From the NCBI RefSeq assembly GCF_042660205.1, contig NZ_JBHSTQ010000018.1:1-28789 (forward strand): a stretch of 28,789 bases of DNA, in the 5' to 3' direction. Shown here piece after piece: positions 6,559 to 14,127 of the stretch (position 1 is the first letter of the stretch; every line of letters begins with the position of its first letter). The notes under the pieces were generated by a model that ran no database searches, had not been told where the DNA came from, and worked only from the letters and a program-made list of their open reading frames with translations. Source of the DNA: Sporolactobacillus kofuensis (lineage in GTDB: Bacteria; Bacillota; Bacilli; Bacillales; Sporolactobacillaceae). The translations under genes and the position numbers were made by a program.

Positions 6559-7377
6559 ATGTCAGAGGCAGAAGTGATTAAACGAAGTAAGGTTGCGGTC
6601 ACACGCGCCTCGCTTATAAAAGATCTGAATAAAATTGGTCTGGCTAAGGGGATGACGGTAATTGTTCACTCGTCTCTCAGCAAGGTGGGCTGGGTTTGCG
6701 GAGGACCTGTGGCACTTATTTCTGCGTTACAAACCGTTTTAACGCCGTCAGGCACGTTGGTTATGCCTGCACATAGTGCAGATGTGTCAGATCCTGCAGA
6801 TTGGGAGAATCCGCCCGTTCCGTCCGCCTGGATGCATGATATCTATCGAGAGATGCCGGCATTTGATCCACTCCGAACGCCGACATGCGGCATGGGACGC
6901 GTCGCAGAGGCTTTTCGATCTTTTCCAGATGTACGCCGAAGTAACCATCCCATCTATTCATTTGCTGCATGGGGTGCACATCGTGATGAGCTGACTCGCC
7001 GTCACCCGCTTGATTCTGGTTTAGGTAAAGACTCTCCACTTGGGAAAATATATCAACTGGGCGGTTATGTTTTGCTTATTGGTGTTGGATACGGCAACAA
7101 TACATCCATGCATCTCGGTGAATATCTGTCGGGAATGCTGGAAATGGTTGATCGTTCCAGTCCAGTACGAATAAATGGGAGAAGGCAATGGGTTACTTAT
7201 CAAGATGGCGACTATCATGAGGAAATTTTTGATCAGATCGGAAAGGCATTTGAAGCGAGCAACCCTGGACGTGACGTTCTGAGGATGCGGCATGTGGGCG
7301 ACGCAGATGCTCTCTTCCTCTCTCAGAAAGCGATTGTAGATTTTACAGCAAATTATATTAGAGGGACGAACCAGTAA
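6559..7377 (+). CDS. AAC(3)/YokD-family N-acetyltransferase
   Basis: 272 residues, the usual length. Family signatures in order: VIVHSSLSKVGWVCGGP (~30-47, CoA-binding start), GTLVMPAHS, PTCGMGRVAEAFR (~111-123), RSNHPIYSFAAWGAHRDEL (~128-146), and PLGKIYQLGGYVLLIGVGYGNNTSMHLGEY (~161-190; described in two parts, with the catalytic His in TSMHLGE). These belong to the aminoglycoside 3-N-acetyltransferase fold. In Bacillus the YokD-like members are often chromosomal and not proven resistance genes, so the natural substrate is unknown. The ribosome binding site is weak (AAAGGA about 13 bases upstream). It stands alone between two terminators, with no mobile element nearby. Confidence 0.92.
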   Translation: MSEAEVIKRSKVAVTRASLIKDLNKIGLAKGMTVIVHSSLSKVGWVCGGPVALISALQTVLTPSGTLVMPAHSADVSDPADWENPPVPSAWMHDIYREMPAFDPLRTPTCGMGRVAEAFRSFPDVRRSNHPIYSFAAWGAHRDELTRRHPLDSGLGKDSPLGKIYQLGGYVLLIGVGYGNNTSMHLGEYLSGMLEMVDRSSPVRINGRRQWVTYQDGDYHEEIFDQIGKAFEASNPGRDVLRMRHVGDADALFLSQKAIVDFTANYIRGTNQ

Positions 7378-7385
7378 ATGACAGG

Positions 7386-7415
7386 AGCCGAGCGCAAAGC
7401 TTGGCTTATTTTTTG
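7386..7415 (+). terminator. Intrinsic terminator
   Basis: AGCCGAG (7386-7392) pairs with CTTGGCT (7400-7406), followed by TATTTTTTG, nine bases after the acetyltransferase stop. Confidence 0.85.
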
Positions 7416-7559
7416 TTCAGCGCTTCATTGGTATGTCATCGCTTCTAAATTGATGCTCATAGAGCTTCTTTACATAAACTTAAAAAAAGCATCACGCCGG
7501 CTCAACATTAATGGCCTATGATAAGATTATCAAGAGGAACGAGTGAGGAGATGGAAATC

Positions 7560-7688
7560 ATGGATTTTAATCAATCAAATGATTTTTCCCACAATGAAGT
7601 GTCTGTGAAATTAAACCGAAAACTGTTGCTAACGAATATTGCGCTTATTATATCCATTATTATCAATGTGAAGCTTTTTGTTGGCTGA
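7560..7688 (+). CDS. Small single-pass membrane protein
   Basis: 42 residues. ATG 7560 is preceded by GTGAGGAG (7543-7550) at 9 bases; another in-frame ATG at 7551 directly abuts that site and is too close. A polar N-terminal half is followed by the membrane segment LLLTNIALIISIIINVKLFV. A strong terminator follows at 7743. I do not recognise the family. Its own ribosome binding site and terminator argue that it is real. Confidence 0.6.
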   Translation: MDFNQSNDFSHNEVSVKLNRKLLLTNIALIISIIINVKLFVG

Positions 7689-7742
7689 ATCGAACATTTT
7701 TTTGTTCTCTTAACGATCCCCTATATCATCCACACCCTTTTA

Positions 7743-7777
7743 AGATCCCGAAATTGAAATTTTTGGATCTCTTTTTT
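7743..7777 (+). terminator. Intrinsic terminator
   Basis: AGATCC (7743-7748) pairs with GGATCT (7765-7770), extended inward by GAAATT/AATTT, and is followed by CTTTTTTT. Confidence 0.85.
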
Positions 7778-7903
7778 TGTGCAATCATAATGAAATTGCC
7801 TCATGTTTCGAATACACTATAAATGATTGGATATAACGACACCATTCGACATCCATCGACGATTCGCCGAACTGTTAATGAAAAAATGATTGGAGCTATA
7901 GAT

Positions 7904-8701
7904 GTGAAGGCAAAAAAAGTTTATACAGCAGGAGCCATGGCGGCTTTGCTGAGCTTATCAGCATGTACTCAGCTGCCATGGCAGGACAACCATGAGCAAG
8001 TCCAGCATCAAAAATCATCCGTAGGACAAAGGAATGAAAAAGATAAGGGGAAAAGTGCGCTCCCATCATCTGAAAAAATGGTATCCGGGATGAATCAAGA
8101 CCACATTTATGTTGTCGCTGATCCAGCGAGCACACAGGTACTTGTGAATAAACATTTTAAATTACCTGAAGACTATGTGCCTAAGGATCTGGTTTATCTT
8201 CACGTGCCATTTATTTTTTCCGGGAAGTCGGAGAAGAAGGAAATGCAGGCGGTAGCTGCAAAGCCTTTAAAAGAAATGTTTGCTGCGGCCAAGAAGGATG
8301 GGATCGAACTTGCCGGAGTATCCGCCTATCGCTCCCATAAAACGCAAATTGCACTCTTTAACTATTATGCCCAGAGGGACGGAGTGAAAAAGGCATTGGA
8401 ATACAGCGCTCGCCCGGGTACAAGTGAACATGAGACCGGACTTGCGATTGATGTATCAGGAATTACCGGAAAGTATGCGGCCACACAAGCCTTTGGAAAA
8501 ACACCAGAAGCTGCCTGGCTGGGTAAGCACGCTCAAGACTTTGGATTTATTGTGCGGTATCCAAAAGGCAAAGAATCCGTCACAGGCTATGAGTATGAAG
8601 CATGGCATTTACGTTACGTTGGCATTTCCGCTGCAAAGAAGATTACAGACAGTGGTGAAACGCTGGAAGAATACCTGCATGAGGTGCCGGTCAATAAGTG
8701 A
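7904..8701 (+). CDS. VanY/LdcB-type D-alanyl carboxypeptidase lipoprotein
   Basis: 265 residues from GTG 7904, with TGGAG 8 bases upstream; the ORF opens earlier (7823) but only this start yields a proper lipoprotein signal (MKAKKVYTAGAMAALLSLSAC, lipobox LSAC, lipidated Cys at residue 21). A charged linker leads to the VanY domain: SAYRSHKTQIALF, then the zinc-site motif SEHETGLAIDV (SxHxxGxAxD) and EAWHLRYVG (ExWH). The enzyme is a zinc metallopeptidase on the outer membrane face that trims D-Ala from peptidoglycan stems (DD- or LD-carboxypeptidase; the choice cannot be made from sequence). The lack of van genes nearby argues for cell-wall maturation rather than vancomycin resistance. Confidence 0.93.
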   Translation: MKAKKVYTAGAMAALLSLSACTQLPWQDNHEQVQHQKSSVGQRNEKDKGKSALPSSEKMVSGMNQDHIYVVADPASTQVLVNKHFKLPEDYVPKDLVYLHVPFIFSGKSEKKEMQAVAAKPLKEMFAAAKKDGIELAGVSAYRSHKTQIALFNYYAQRDGVKKALEYSARPGTSEHETGLAIDVSGITGKYAATQAFGKTPEAAWLGKHAQDFGFIVRYPKGKESVTGYEYEAWHLRYVGISAAKKITDSGETLEEYLHEVPVNK

Positions 8702-8798
8702 TTTGGCAATGATTCACGGTCATGAATTCATCATCAAAGGTTAAAACTATAAGTGTTCGCACAAGAAGTGAACAAAACCTCTAAGGTGGTGGACCGAA

Positions 8799-8957
8799 AT
8801 GATGAAACAGAGAAATGGATTAATGTCTTTGATTGCGTCTATCGGCATTGGAGCGGCTTGCTATCAGGTCATGCAACCGAATAATCGAATTGGGCAAGCG
8901 ATTAAAGGACGGATGGGCAAGATGATGCAACAAAAGCAATTGTTTCCAGACAGCTAA
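8799..8957 (+). CDS. Small protein resembling DUF3918/YrzQ family
   Basis: 52 residues starting MMKQRNGLMSLIASIGIGAA. AAGGTGGTGG (8783-8792) is a strong ribosome binding site; ATG 8799 or the adjacent ATG 8802 is the start. It has one short hydrophobic segment (LIASIGIGAACY) followed by a basic, methionine-rich tail, the pattern I remember for Bacillus YrzQ-like small proteins. The family assignment is tentative. A perfect terminator directly follows. Confidence 0.7.
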   Translation: MMKQRNGLMSLIASIGIGAACYQVMQPNNRIGQAIKGRMGKMMQQKQLFPDS

Positions 8958-8960
8958 TGA

Positions 8961-8998
8961 GTAAAAAGGGAATCCATAGTGGATTCCCTTTTTACTTA
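8961..8998 (+). terminator. Intrinsic terminator, perfect 16-bp stem
   Basis: GTAAAAAGGGAATCCA (8961-8976) pairs perfectly with 8980-8995 around a TAG loop. The stem's 3' strand supplies the CCTTTTTAC run. Works in both directions. Confidence 0.92.
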
Positions 8999-9101
8999 AA
9001 AGAAAGAATAAGGTTTGAATGGGCTTAGGGTTCTTTTATCAGTAGTGTAACATTGTAAAAAGTTCTGATTCAAACACGAATGTGCGAAACGAATACGGGA
9101 A

Positions 9102-9258
9102 TTGCGAGCCAAGGGAAACGCCGTAGATAGCGGATTGATCGAGAAGGCTCCTGGATCGCCTACGGCAAGCGAGCAACTGAAGTGTCATTTATACACAAGT
9201 TTGGAGGTTTAAGCCGTATAAAGAGTGATAGCCAAGGACAGGCTTGTCCTGGTTTTTC
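9102..9258 (+). ncRNA. Candidate structured non-coding RNA ending in a terminator
   Basis: No gene is found in 9000-9414. Within it GCCGTAG (9120-9126) pairs perfectly with CTACGGC (9160-9166). Inside that helix GATCGAG-AAGG-CTC..GATC can form a nested stem, and TTGC/GCAA close it from outside. Downstream, AGGACA-GGCT-TGTCCT (9235-9250) followed by GGTTTTTC looks like an intrinsic terminator. No open frame of note, and no match to a riboswitch class I can recall. The 5' end is unknown. Confidence 0.4.
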
Positions 9259-9355
9259 TAACCTGCCAAGGTGAATCAAAATAGCCAATGGACTGTGGAA
9301 AAGAGAGAACAAAATGCAAACGAATTGTCAGAATAAAAAAGCTTCTTTTTTTTAC

Positions 9356-9384
9356 TTTACAAGCCTTGTTAATCTGTATATAAT
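9356..9384 (+). promoter_or_regulatory. Strong sigma-A promoter of the tRNA cluster
   Basis: TTTACA (9356-9361) and TATAAT (9379-9384) are separated by exactly 17 bases. The first tRNA starts 30 bases after the -10. Confidence 0.88.
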
Positions 9385-9414
9385 AAAAAACGTCGATTAC
9401 GACGGAAATGTTTT

Positions 9415-9486
9415 GGCCCGTTCGTCAAGTGGTTAAGACACCACCCTTTCACGGTGGGTTCATGGGTTCGAATCCCGTACGGGTCA
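9415..9486 (+). tRNA. tRNA-Glu (TTC)
   Basis: Acceptor GGCCCGT pairs with ACGGGTC (9479-9485). The anticodon stem-loop CCACC-CTTTCAC-GGTGG gives TTC. T arm GGTTCGAATCC. CCA is not encoded. First gene of an eight-tRNA cluster. Confidence 0.96.
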
Positions 9487-9490
9487 CTTT

Positions 9491-9563
9491 GGAGGATTAG
9501 CTCAGCTGGGAGAGCATCTGCCTTACAAGCAGAGGGTCATAGGTTCGAGCCCTATATCCTCCA
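9491..9563 (+). tRNA. tRNA-Val (TAC)
   Basis: Acceptor GGAGGAT pairs with ATCCTCC (9556-9562). Anticodon loop CTTACAA gives TAC. T arm GGTTCGAGCCC. Confidence 0.96.
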
Positions 9564-9567
9564 CTCC

Positions 9568-9643
<76 letters not shown>

Positions 9644-9664
9644 TAAGATTTACGTTTTGTTTCT

Positions 9665-9749
9665 GGAGGGATAGCGAAGAGGCTAAACGCGACGGACTGT
9701 AAATCCGTTCCCTACGGGTTCGAAGGTTCGAATCCTTCTCCCTCCACCA
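9665..9749 (+). tRNA. tRNA-Tyr (GTA)
   Basis: Acceptor GGAGGGA pairs with TCCCTCC (9739-9745). Anticodon loop with GTA in GGACTGTAAATCC. It has the long variable arm of a class II tRNA. CCA is encoded (9747-9749). Confidence 0.95.
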
Positions 9750-9770
9750 CTTAAATAATTTTGTTTTTGT

Positions 9771-9843
9771 GGGCCATTAGCTCAGTTGGTAGAGCATCTG
9801 ACTCTTAATCAGAGGGTCGAAGGTTCGAGACCTTCATGGCCCA
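9771..9843 (+). tRNA. tRNA-Lys (CTT)
   Basis: Acceptor GGGCCAT pairs with ATGGCCC (9836-9842). The stem-loop TCTGA-CTCTTAA-TCAGA gives anticodon CTT, the AAG-specific isoacceptor. A TTT isoacceptor must exist elsewhere to read AAA. Confidence 0.95.
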
Positions 9844-9865
9844 TCATTTTTTTCTTTAACTATAT

Positions 9866-9951
9866 GCGGGTGTGGCGGAATTGGCAGACGCGCTAGATTC
9901 AGGTTCTAGTGCCCTTTACCGGGCGTGGAGGTTCAAGTCCTCTCATCCGCA
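9866..9951 (+). tRNA. tRNA-Leu (CAG)
   Basis: Acceptor GCGGGTG pairs with CATCCGC (9944-9950). The stem-loop CTAGA-TTCAGGT-TCTAG gives CAG. Long variable arm (class II). Confidence 0.95.
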
Positions 9952-9974
9952 TTATAATTATATATATTTTCTCT

Positions 9975-10049
9975 GCGGAAGTAGTTCAGTGATAGAACAT
10001 CACCTTGCCATGGTGGGGGTCGCGGGTTTGAATCCCGTCTTCCGCTCCA
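9975..10049 (+). tRNA. tRNA-Gly (GCC)
   Basis: Acceptor GCGGAAG pairs with CTTCCGC (10039-10045). Anticodon loop TTGCCAT gives GCC. CCA is encoded (10047-10049). Confidence 0.95.
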
Positions 10050-10055
10050 TATTAT

Positions 10056-10128
10056 GGGGCCTTAGCTCAGCTGGGAGAGCGCCTGCTTTGCACGCAGGAG
10101 GTCAGCGGTTCGATCCCGCTAGGCTCCA
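10056..10128 (+). tRNA. tRNA-Ala (TGC)
   Basis: Acceptor GGGGCCT pairs with AGGCTCC (10121-10127). The stem-loop CCTGC-TTTGCAC-GCAGG gives TGC. Last gene of the cluster. Confidence 0.96.
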
Positions 10129-10151
10129 TTGTAGAATACATACGAAGAAAT

Positions 10152-10187
10152 GGGACTTTTGCCGAAAAGGCAAAAGTCCCGTTCTTG
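10152..10187 (+). terminator. Terminator of the tRNA cluster
   Basis: GGGACTTTTGCC (10152-10163) pairs perfectly with GGCAAAAGTCCC (10169-10180); then GTTCTTG. It lies 23 bases after tRNA-Ala. The 200 bases that follow, up to the Spo0E-like gene, hold no gene I can see. Confidence 0.85.
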
Positions 10188-10383
10188 TTCAAAGATAAAA
10201 AATATTCATGATCCGCTTAAGGGTCGAAGCACATTCTTGAATGAAAATACTGTGTGTTTATCGTATTTGCGGACAAAAGTAAGCGTGTTCCCGTCAAGAG
10301 GAACAAGCGATGAGAGTGAAAAAGAATAGCAAAGTTATGTTATAATTTGATTGCTTGAAAAGCGATGTTACTTCAGAATGTTT

Positions 10384-10536
10384 TTATCGAAATAAACGTT
10401 CATATTGATTCAATAAATCATCAAGATGATGGCTCATATGCTGAATCTCAGGGGAAGTTAGTGGTTCATGAGCGGCAACACTTGTCATCATGCTCCTTAC
10501 AAGTTCGATTTGTCCTATGAGTTCTTTTTTGTTCAT
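10384..10536 (-). CDS. Spo0E-like sporulation phosphatase
   Basis: 50 residues on the minus strand, with GGAGGTGG 5 bases before ATG 10536. It is the size and helix-turn-helix-hairpin pattern of Spo0E/YisI/YnzD, small aspartyl-phosphate phosphatases that dephosphorylate Spo0A and delay sporulation. The signature S-x-E-L-D is present as SHHLD in EIQHMSHHLDDLLNQY (residues 30-45): Ser and Asp are kept, but Glu is replaced by His, so activity is not certain. Its presence suggests a spore former. Single gene, divergent from sigW. Confidence 0.8.
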   Translation of the reverse strand: MNKKELIGQIELVRSMMTSVAAHEPLTSPEIQHMSHHLDDLLNQYERLFR

Positions 10537-10721
10537 ATGTCCACCTCCAAGGCTTGTTTAGTATAGAATTACCCCAATAGTCATTTTTCAAACGAATCGA
10601 ATTCGGACAGGCTTATACCGTCGCATACTTGATGTGTGGGACGAATAACAGCTCATGAACAAAGCGATGAATGGAACTAGGACGGCAACGCTCCAGATTA
10701 GAAGAATACCGATCGCGCTAA

Positions 10722-10748
10722 TGAAACTTGATATGGATGAATTGCGTA
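10722..10748 (+). promoter_or_regulatory. SigW-type promoter (autoregulatory)
   Basis: TGAAAC (10722-10727) and CGTA (10745-10748), spaced by 17 bases, match the ECF SigW consensus TGAAAC-N16/17-CGTA. It lies 29 bases before sigW, as expected for autoregulation. Confidence 0.85.
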
Positions 10749-10777
10749 ATAAATATTGTTTCAAATGAGAGGTCAAA

Positions 10778-11356
10778 ATGGATCAAAAAGAAAAACGACT
10801 GATCAGGAAGGTCAAAAAAGGCGATCAACAGGCGTTTGCAGAGTTGGTTGACAGGTATAAGAACAGTGTGTTTGCAATCAGCTTAAGAATGGTTGGAAAT
10901 ACGCAAGAGGCAGAGGATCTTTCTCAGGAAACGTTTATTCGTGCTTTTAATCATATTGACCAATATGATCATGATCGTAAATTCTCGACATGGCTTTTTC
11001 GTATTGCCACGAATATATCGATTGATTTTCTACGACGAAGAAAAGCAAATGTCTCACTCGATGCTGTGGTTCCTGGGACAGAAGGACTGGCGCTCTCCAC
11101 GATTATTCCTGATGGGGGAGAATTGCCGGATGAAATGATGATGCGCAAGGAAACGGAAGAAATGGTGCAGCTTGAGATCAGAAAACTGCCTGAGAAATAT
11201 CGATCAGCAGTGATCCTTAAATATATTGAAGATCTAAGTCTAAAAGAAATAAGTGAAGTTATGGACATTCCGGTCGGCACGGTAAAGACACGCATCCATC
11301 GCGGCCGGGAAATGTTAAGAAAAAGTATCACGGCCGGAGGAGGCATGAGGGAATGA
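10778..11356 (+). CDS. sigW: ECF RNA polymerase sigma factor SigW
   Basis: 192 residues. Region 2 (~20-90) has LVDRYKNSVFAISLRMVGN, AEDLSQETFIRAF and RKFSTWLFRIATNISIDFLR. Region 4 (~130-185) has LPEKYRSAVILKYIEDLSLKEI (in two parts) and MDIPVGTVKTRIHRGREMLR. It is close in length and wording to Bacillus SigW, which directs the envelope-stress and antimicrobial-peptide response. Ribosome binding site GAGAGGTC. The promoter upstream is SigW-type. The gene ends in an ATGA overlap with the anti-sigma gene and is followed by cdaA as in Bacillus. Confidence 0.95.
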   Translation: MDQKEKRLIRKVKKGDQQAFAELVDRYKNSVFAISLRMVGNTQEAEDLSQETFIRAFNHIDQYDHDRKFSTWLFRIATNISIDFLRRRKANVSLDAVVPGTEGLALSTIIPDGGELPDEMMMRKETEEMVQLEIRKLPEKYRSAVILKYIEDLSLKEISEVMDIPVGTVKTRIHRGREMLRKSITAGGGMRE

Positions 11357-11733
11357 ACTGCACAAGTAAAAAGTATCTCGCGTTGATGAATAAGGTATTG
11401 GATCATGAAGCAACCAAACAGGAAGAACAAGTGCTTGATCAGCATCTTGCTCTATGTGAGGAGTGCCGTATGCATTTTAATCAATTGAAGTATTCAACAA
11501 ATTTGTTGAACCAGCTTGCGCACCCTCAACTGCCTGTTGGTTTTACGAAGAGTGTTCTTGAACAATTACCTTTGGAAAAAAGGCATGCCATTCGTGAATG
11601 GGGAAGTCGTCATCCAATGCTTACCGCAGTGGCGATTTGTGCGGTACCGACGCTCGTCATGATTGGTGCCAGACATCAAAATAGAAGCAAAAATGATTAT
11701 GTATTGATTAATGCATCAAGCGACCAGTCATGA
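11353..11733 (+). CDS. rsiW: Anti-sigma-W factor RsiW, short form
   Basis: 126 residues, translationally coupled to sigW by the ATGA overlap. The N-terminal zinc anti-sigma domain shows H31-x3-C35-x2-C38 (HLALCEECRM). One membrane segment at about 88-106. Only about 20 residues follow it, against roughly 100 in the Bacillus subtilis protein. In B. subtilis the sensor protease PrsW cuts that extracytoplasmic part before RasP cuts in the membrane. With so little exposed, the activation step here may differ. No frameshifted continuation of the frame is visible after the stop. Confidence 0.9.
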   Translation: MNCTSKKYLALMNKVLDHEATKQEEQVLDQHLALCEECRMHFNQLKYSTNLLNQLAHPQLPVGFTKSVLEQLPLEKRHAIREWGSRHPMLTAVAICAVPTLVMIGARHQNRSKNDYVLINASSDQS

Positions 11734-11902
11734 TTGTCCGTACAGCCTATTCATTTTCTCGGTGGACAGACATATGATAAAGACATACATGAGCACCTAA
11801 GCTCAATTATTGTCACTAATTAGGTTTATTCAGCGGACTTACAGAAAGACTAAGTACTGTCGGTACTGTGAGCAGTACGGCTGAATTTGGAGGATGAAAG
11901 CT

Positions 11903-12721
11903 ATGTCTTTGTGGACTCATTTTAATATATTGAACTACTTAGCGGATATCGTCGACATTTTGATTGTCACCTATGTGATCTACAAAGTGATCATGATTAT
12001 CCGAGGCACAAAGGCAGTTCAGCTTGCGAAAGGTATATTAGTCATTGTCGCAGTATGGTTTCTGAGCAGCCTTTTTCAGTTGCGCACGTTGGAATGGATT
12101 CTCAACAATGCCATTACATATGGATTGTTTGCGATTATCGTCATTTTCCAACCGGAACTGCGCCGCGTACTCGAACAGCTTGGGAGAGGTCGGCTTTTCT
12201 CAAGAGGCACAGTGGTTGAAGAAGAACATAAGCAGGTCGCAGAAGCGATTGTCAAATCTTCATCCTACATGGCTAAACGACGAATTGGTGCGCTCATGTC
12301 CATTGAACGAAAGACGGGTCTTAACGAATATATTGAAACGGGCATTCAACTCAACGGGAATCTGACTTCTCAGCTCTTAATTAACATTTTCATTCCTAAT
12401 ACACCACTCCATGACGGTGCGGTAATTATTCGCGGAAATGAAGTGGTTGCAGCCGCATGTTATTTGCCCCTTTCGGAAAGTCCGTTTATTTCAAAAGAAC
12501 TGGGGACAAGACATCGTGCAGCGATGGGGGTCAGCGAAGTCACCGATGCGTTGACAGTTGTCGTGTCTGAGGAAACCGGCGGTATCACAGTGACGAAGAA
12601 TGGGGAAATGTTTCGGGATATTACCGAGGATCGATTGAAGGAAATGCTTCAGCGTGAACTGGATGAATCGGATAATCAATCGACGATTCGCTGGAATTGG
12701 AGAGGTAAGCACAATGGATAA
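11903..12721 (+). CDS. cdaA: Diadenylate cyclase CdaA (c-di-AMP synthase)
   Basis: 272 residues from ATG 11903, chosen because GGAGG (11889-11893) lies 9 bases upstream; the in-frame ATG 11894 abuts it. Three N-terminal membrane helices (~10-85), then the DAC domain with the catalytic motifs DGA (171-173, in PLHDGAVI) and RHR (203-205, in GTRHRAA). It makes c-di-AMP from two ATP at the membrane; the product controls potassium uptake and wall homeostasis. A hairpin GTACTG-TGAG-CAGTAC (11863-11878) sits just before the ribosome binding site. Operon with cdaR and glmM, whose products are known to bind and regulate CdaA in relatives. Confidence 0.97.
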   Translation: MSLWTHFNILNYLADIVDILIVTYVIYKVIMIIRGTKAVQLAKGILVIVAVWFLSSLFQLRTLEWILNNAITYGLFAIIVIFQPELRRVLEQLGRGRLFSRGTVVEEEHKQVAEAIVKSSSYMAKRRIGALMSIERKTGLNEYIETGIQLNGNLTSQLLINIFIPNTPLHDGAVIIRGNEVVAAACYLPLSESPFISKELGTRHRAAMGVSEVTDALTVVVSEETGGITVTKNGEMFRDITEDRLKEMLQRELDESDNQSTIRWNWRGKHNG

Positions 12722-14003
12722 ACTTTTTAATAACAATTGGGTTGTCAAAATTGTATCCTTTGTCTTGGCGCTGATGCTGTATGCAATTGTTTCTGCGGGA
12801 GACAATCCATCCCCGAGCAGTCCTTCAAGCGTTGCGGTAAATCCCACACAGCAAACGTCGATTGTTACGGAAACACTGGCTTTAAAATATAATGATAATC
12901 GCTATGTGGTAAGCGGAGCACCACAAACGGTCAATGTCCGTTTAATTGGGTCAAATGAGTCGATTTTAAAGGCTAAACTGCTGAATTCGAAGAGTGCTTA
13001 TCTGGATCTGACCAATATGAAACCAGGCACGTATGATGTGCGCGTGCAGACGCACGGCTTCCCTTCAGGTCTTACTGTTAGACCGTCTCCAAAGACGGTA
13101 CGGGTGACCATCCAGAAAAAGACAAGTAAAGAGCTGCCGGTCGCAATCGATATTTTGAATAAGAATGCTCTAGCAGACGGTTATTCGCTTAAAGACCCTG
13201 TGATTGATACACAATCCGTTACGGTAACCGGTGGAGAGGATACGGTTGATTCAATTGCTTTTGTCAAAGGGGTCATTAATGTTAAAGGTGCAGATGCCAC
13301 GGTTGATAAAATGATTAGCCTCCACGCATACAATAATAACGGGGATCAGGTCGATGTTGCGATTGATCCATCTGCAATCCAGGTCCGTGTTCCCGTTGAC
13401 AAGGTGTCCAAGCAATTAGGTGTGAATGCAGAAACGACAGGGAGTCCGGCAAAAGGGTACAGTGTGGGTTCTGTTGATCTATCAGCGAGCCAAGTGACGG
13501 TAACTGCAGCGGACAGCGATACACTCAGAAAGATTACAACCATCGATCCATTATCCGTATCCGTTGATGGATTGAAGAAAGATAAAACTTTTTCCGTGAC
13601 TGTTCCGGTACCGACAGGCGCAACCAAAGTCTCACCGAAAAAAATTGATGTGACTGTTCATATTGTTAAAGAAACAGCAGCTGAAAATGCCGGCAGCAGT
13701 GCGAGCTCTAGCTCCGGATCAAGCGACACAGGCCAACAAACGAAAAGGTTAAGTAATATACCTATTCATGTCATTGGACTAAAAGATGGATTAAATGCGA
13801 CGTTCAATGATGAAGATCACGTCACTGTTTCCGTAACCGGATCCGCACAGGCATTAGCTCGATTATCGAGCAGCGACATTAATGCTCAAGTTGATTTGAG
13901 CAATCTTGATACTGGAAAACATCAAGTAGCTGTCGCAGTAAACGTTCCAGATGGACTGCAAACTGAAGTAAATCCAGGAATGGTGAACGTCAGCATCAGT
14001 TAA
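12714..14003 (+). CDS. cdaR: CdaA regulatory protein CdaR (YbbR-domain protein)
   Basis: 429 residues from ATG 12714, which overlaps the cdaA stop by 8 bases with AGAGGTAAG upstream. One N-terminal membrane anchor (WVVKIVSFVLALMLYAIVSA, ~9-28), then four YbbR repeats outside the membrane, recognisable by recurring 'V.V.G....L..I..V...VDLSxLxxG' patterns. A Ser/Gly-rich linker (~345-362) precedes the last repeat. The protein binds CdaA and modulates c-di-AMP synthesis. Slightly shorter than B. subtilis CdaR (483 residues). Confidence 0.95.
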   Translation: MDKLFNNNWVVKIVSFVLALMLYAIVSAGDNPSPSSPSSVAVNPTQQTSIVTETLALKYNDNRYVVSGAPQTVNVRLIGSNESILKAKLLNSKSAYLDLTNMKPGTYDVRVQTHGFPSGLTVRPSPKTVRVTIQKKTSKELPVAIDILNKNALADGYSLKDPVIDTQSVTVTGGEDTVDSIAFVKGVINVKGADATVDKMISLHAYNNNGDQVDVAIDPSAIQVRVPVDKVSKQLGVNAETTGSPAKGYSVGSVDLSASQVTVTAADSDTLRKITTIDPLSVSVDGLKKDKTFSVTVPVPTGATKVSPKKIDVTVHIVKETAAENAGSSASSSSGSSDTGQQTKRLSNIPIHVIGLKDGLNATFNDEDHVTVSVTGSAQALARLSSSDINAQVDLSNLDTGKHQVAVAVNVPDGLQTEVNPGMVNVSIS

Positions 14004-14127
14004 CAAGGCTTATTTACTTGTGATTAACGTGGTATGGATCCTAAAGATTTCTTTGACAGAATGCGATGACGAGTTTACAATAGAGCGGCAGAATTTGGAT
14101 GAGTGAAAGATAGGAGCGATTGAAGTT

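Noticed and set aside
6559..7377. Acquired aminoglycoside-resistance gene
   Set aside because: The family matches AAC(3), but there is no mobile element and the context is chromosomal, as for YokD-like enzymes; resistance is not claimed.
7904..8701. VanY as part of a vancomycin-resistance cluster
   Set aside because: No vanRS, vanHAX or vanZ nearby; read as a housekeeping carboxypeptidase.
9872..10198. 108-codon plus-strand ORF
   Set aside because: Runs through tRNA-Leu, tRNA-Gly and tRNA-Ala; tRNA sequence read as protein.
10588..10776. 62-codon minus-strand ORF with a hydrophobic stretch upstream of sigW
   Set aside because: Starts at a TTG with no ribosome binding site and covers the SigW promoter; hydrophobicity is probably chance.
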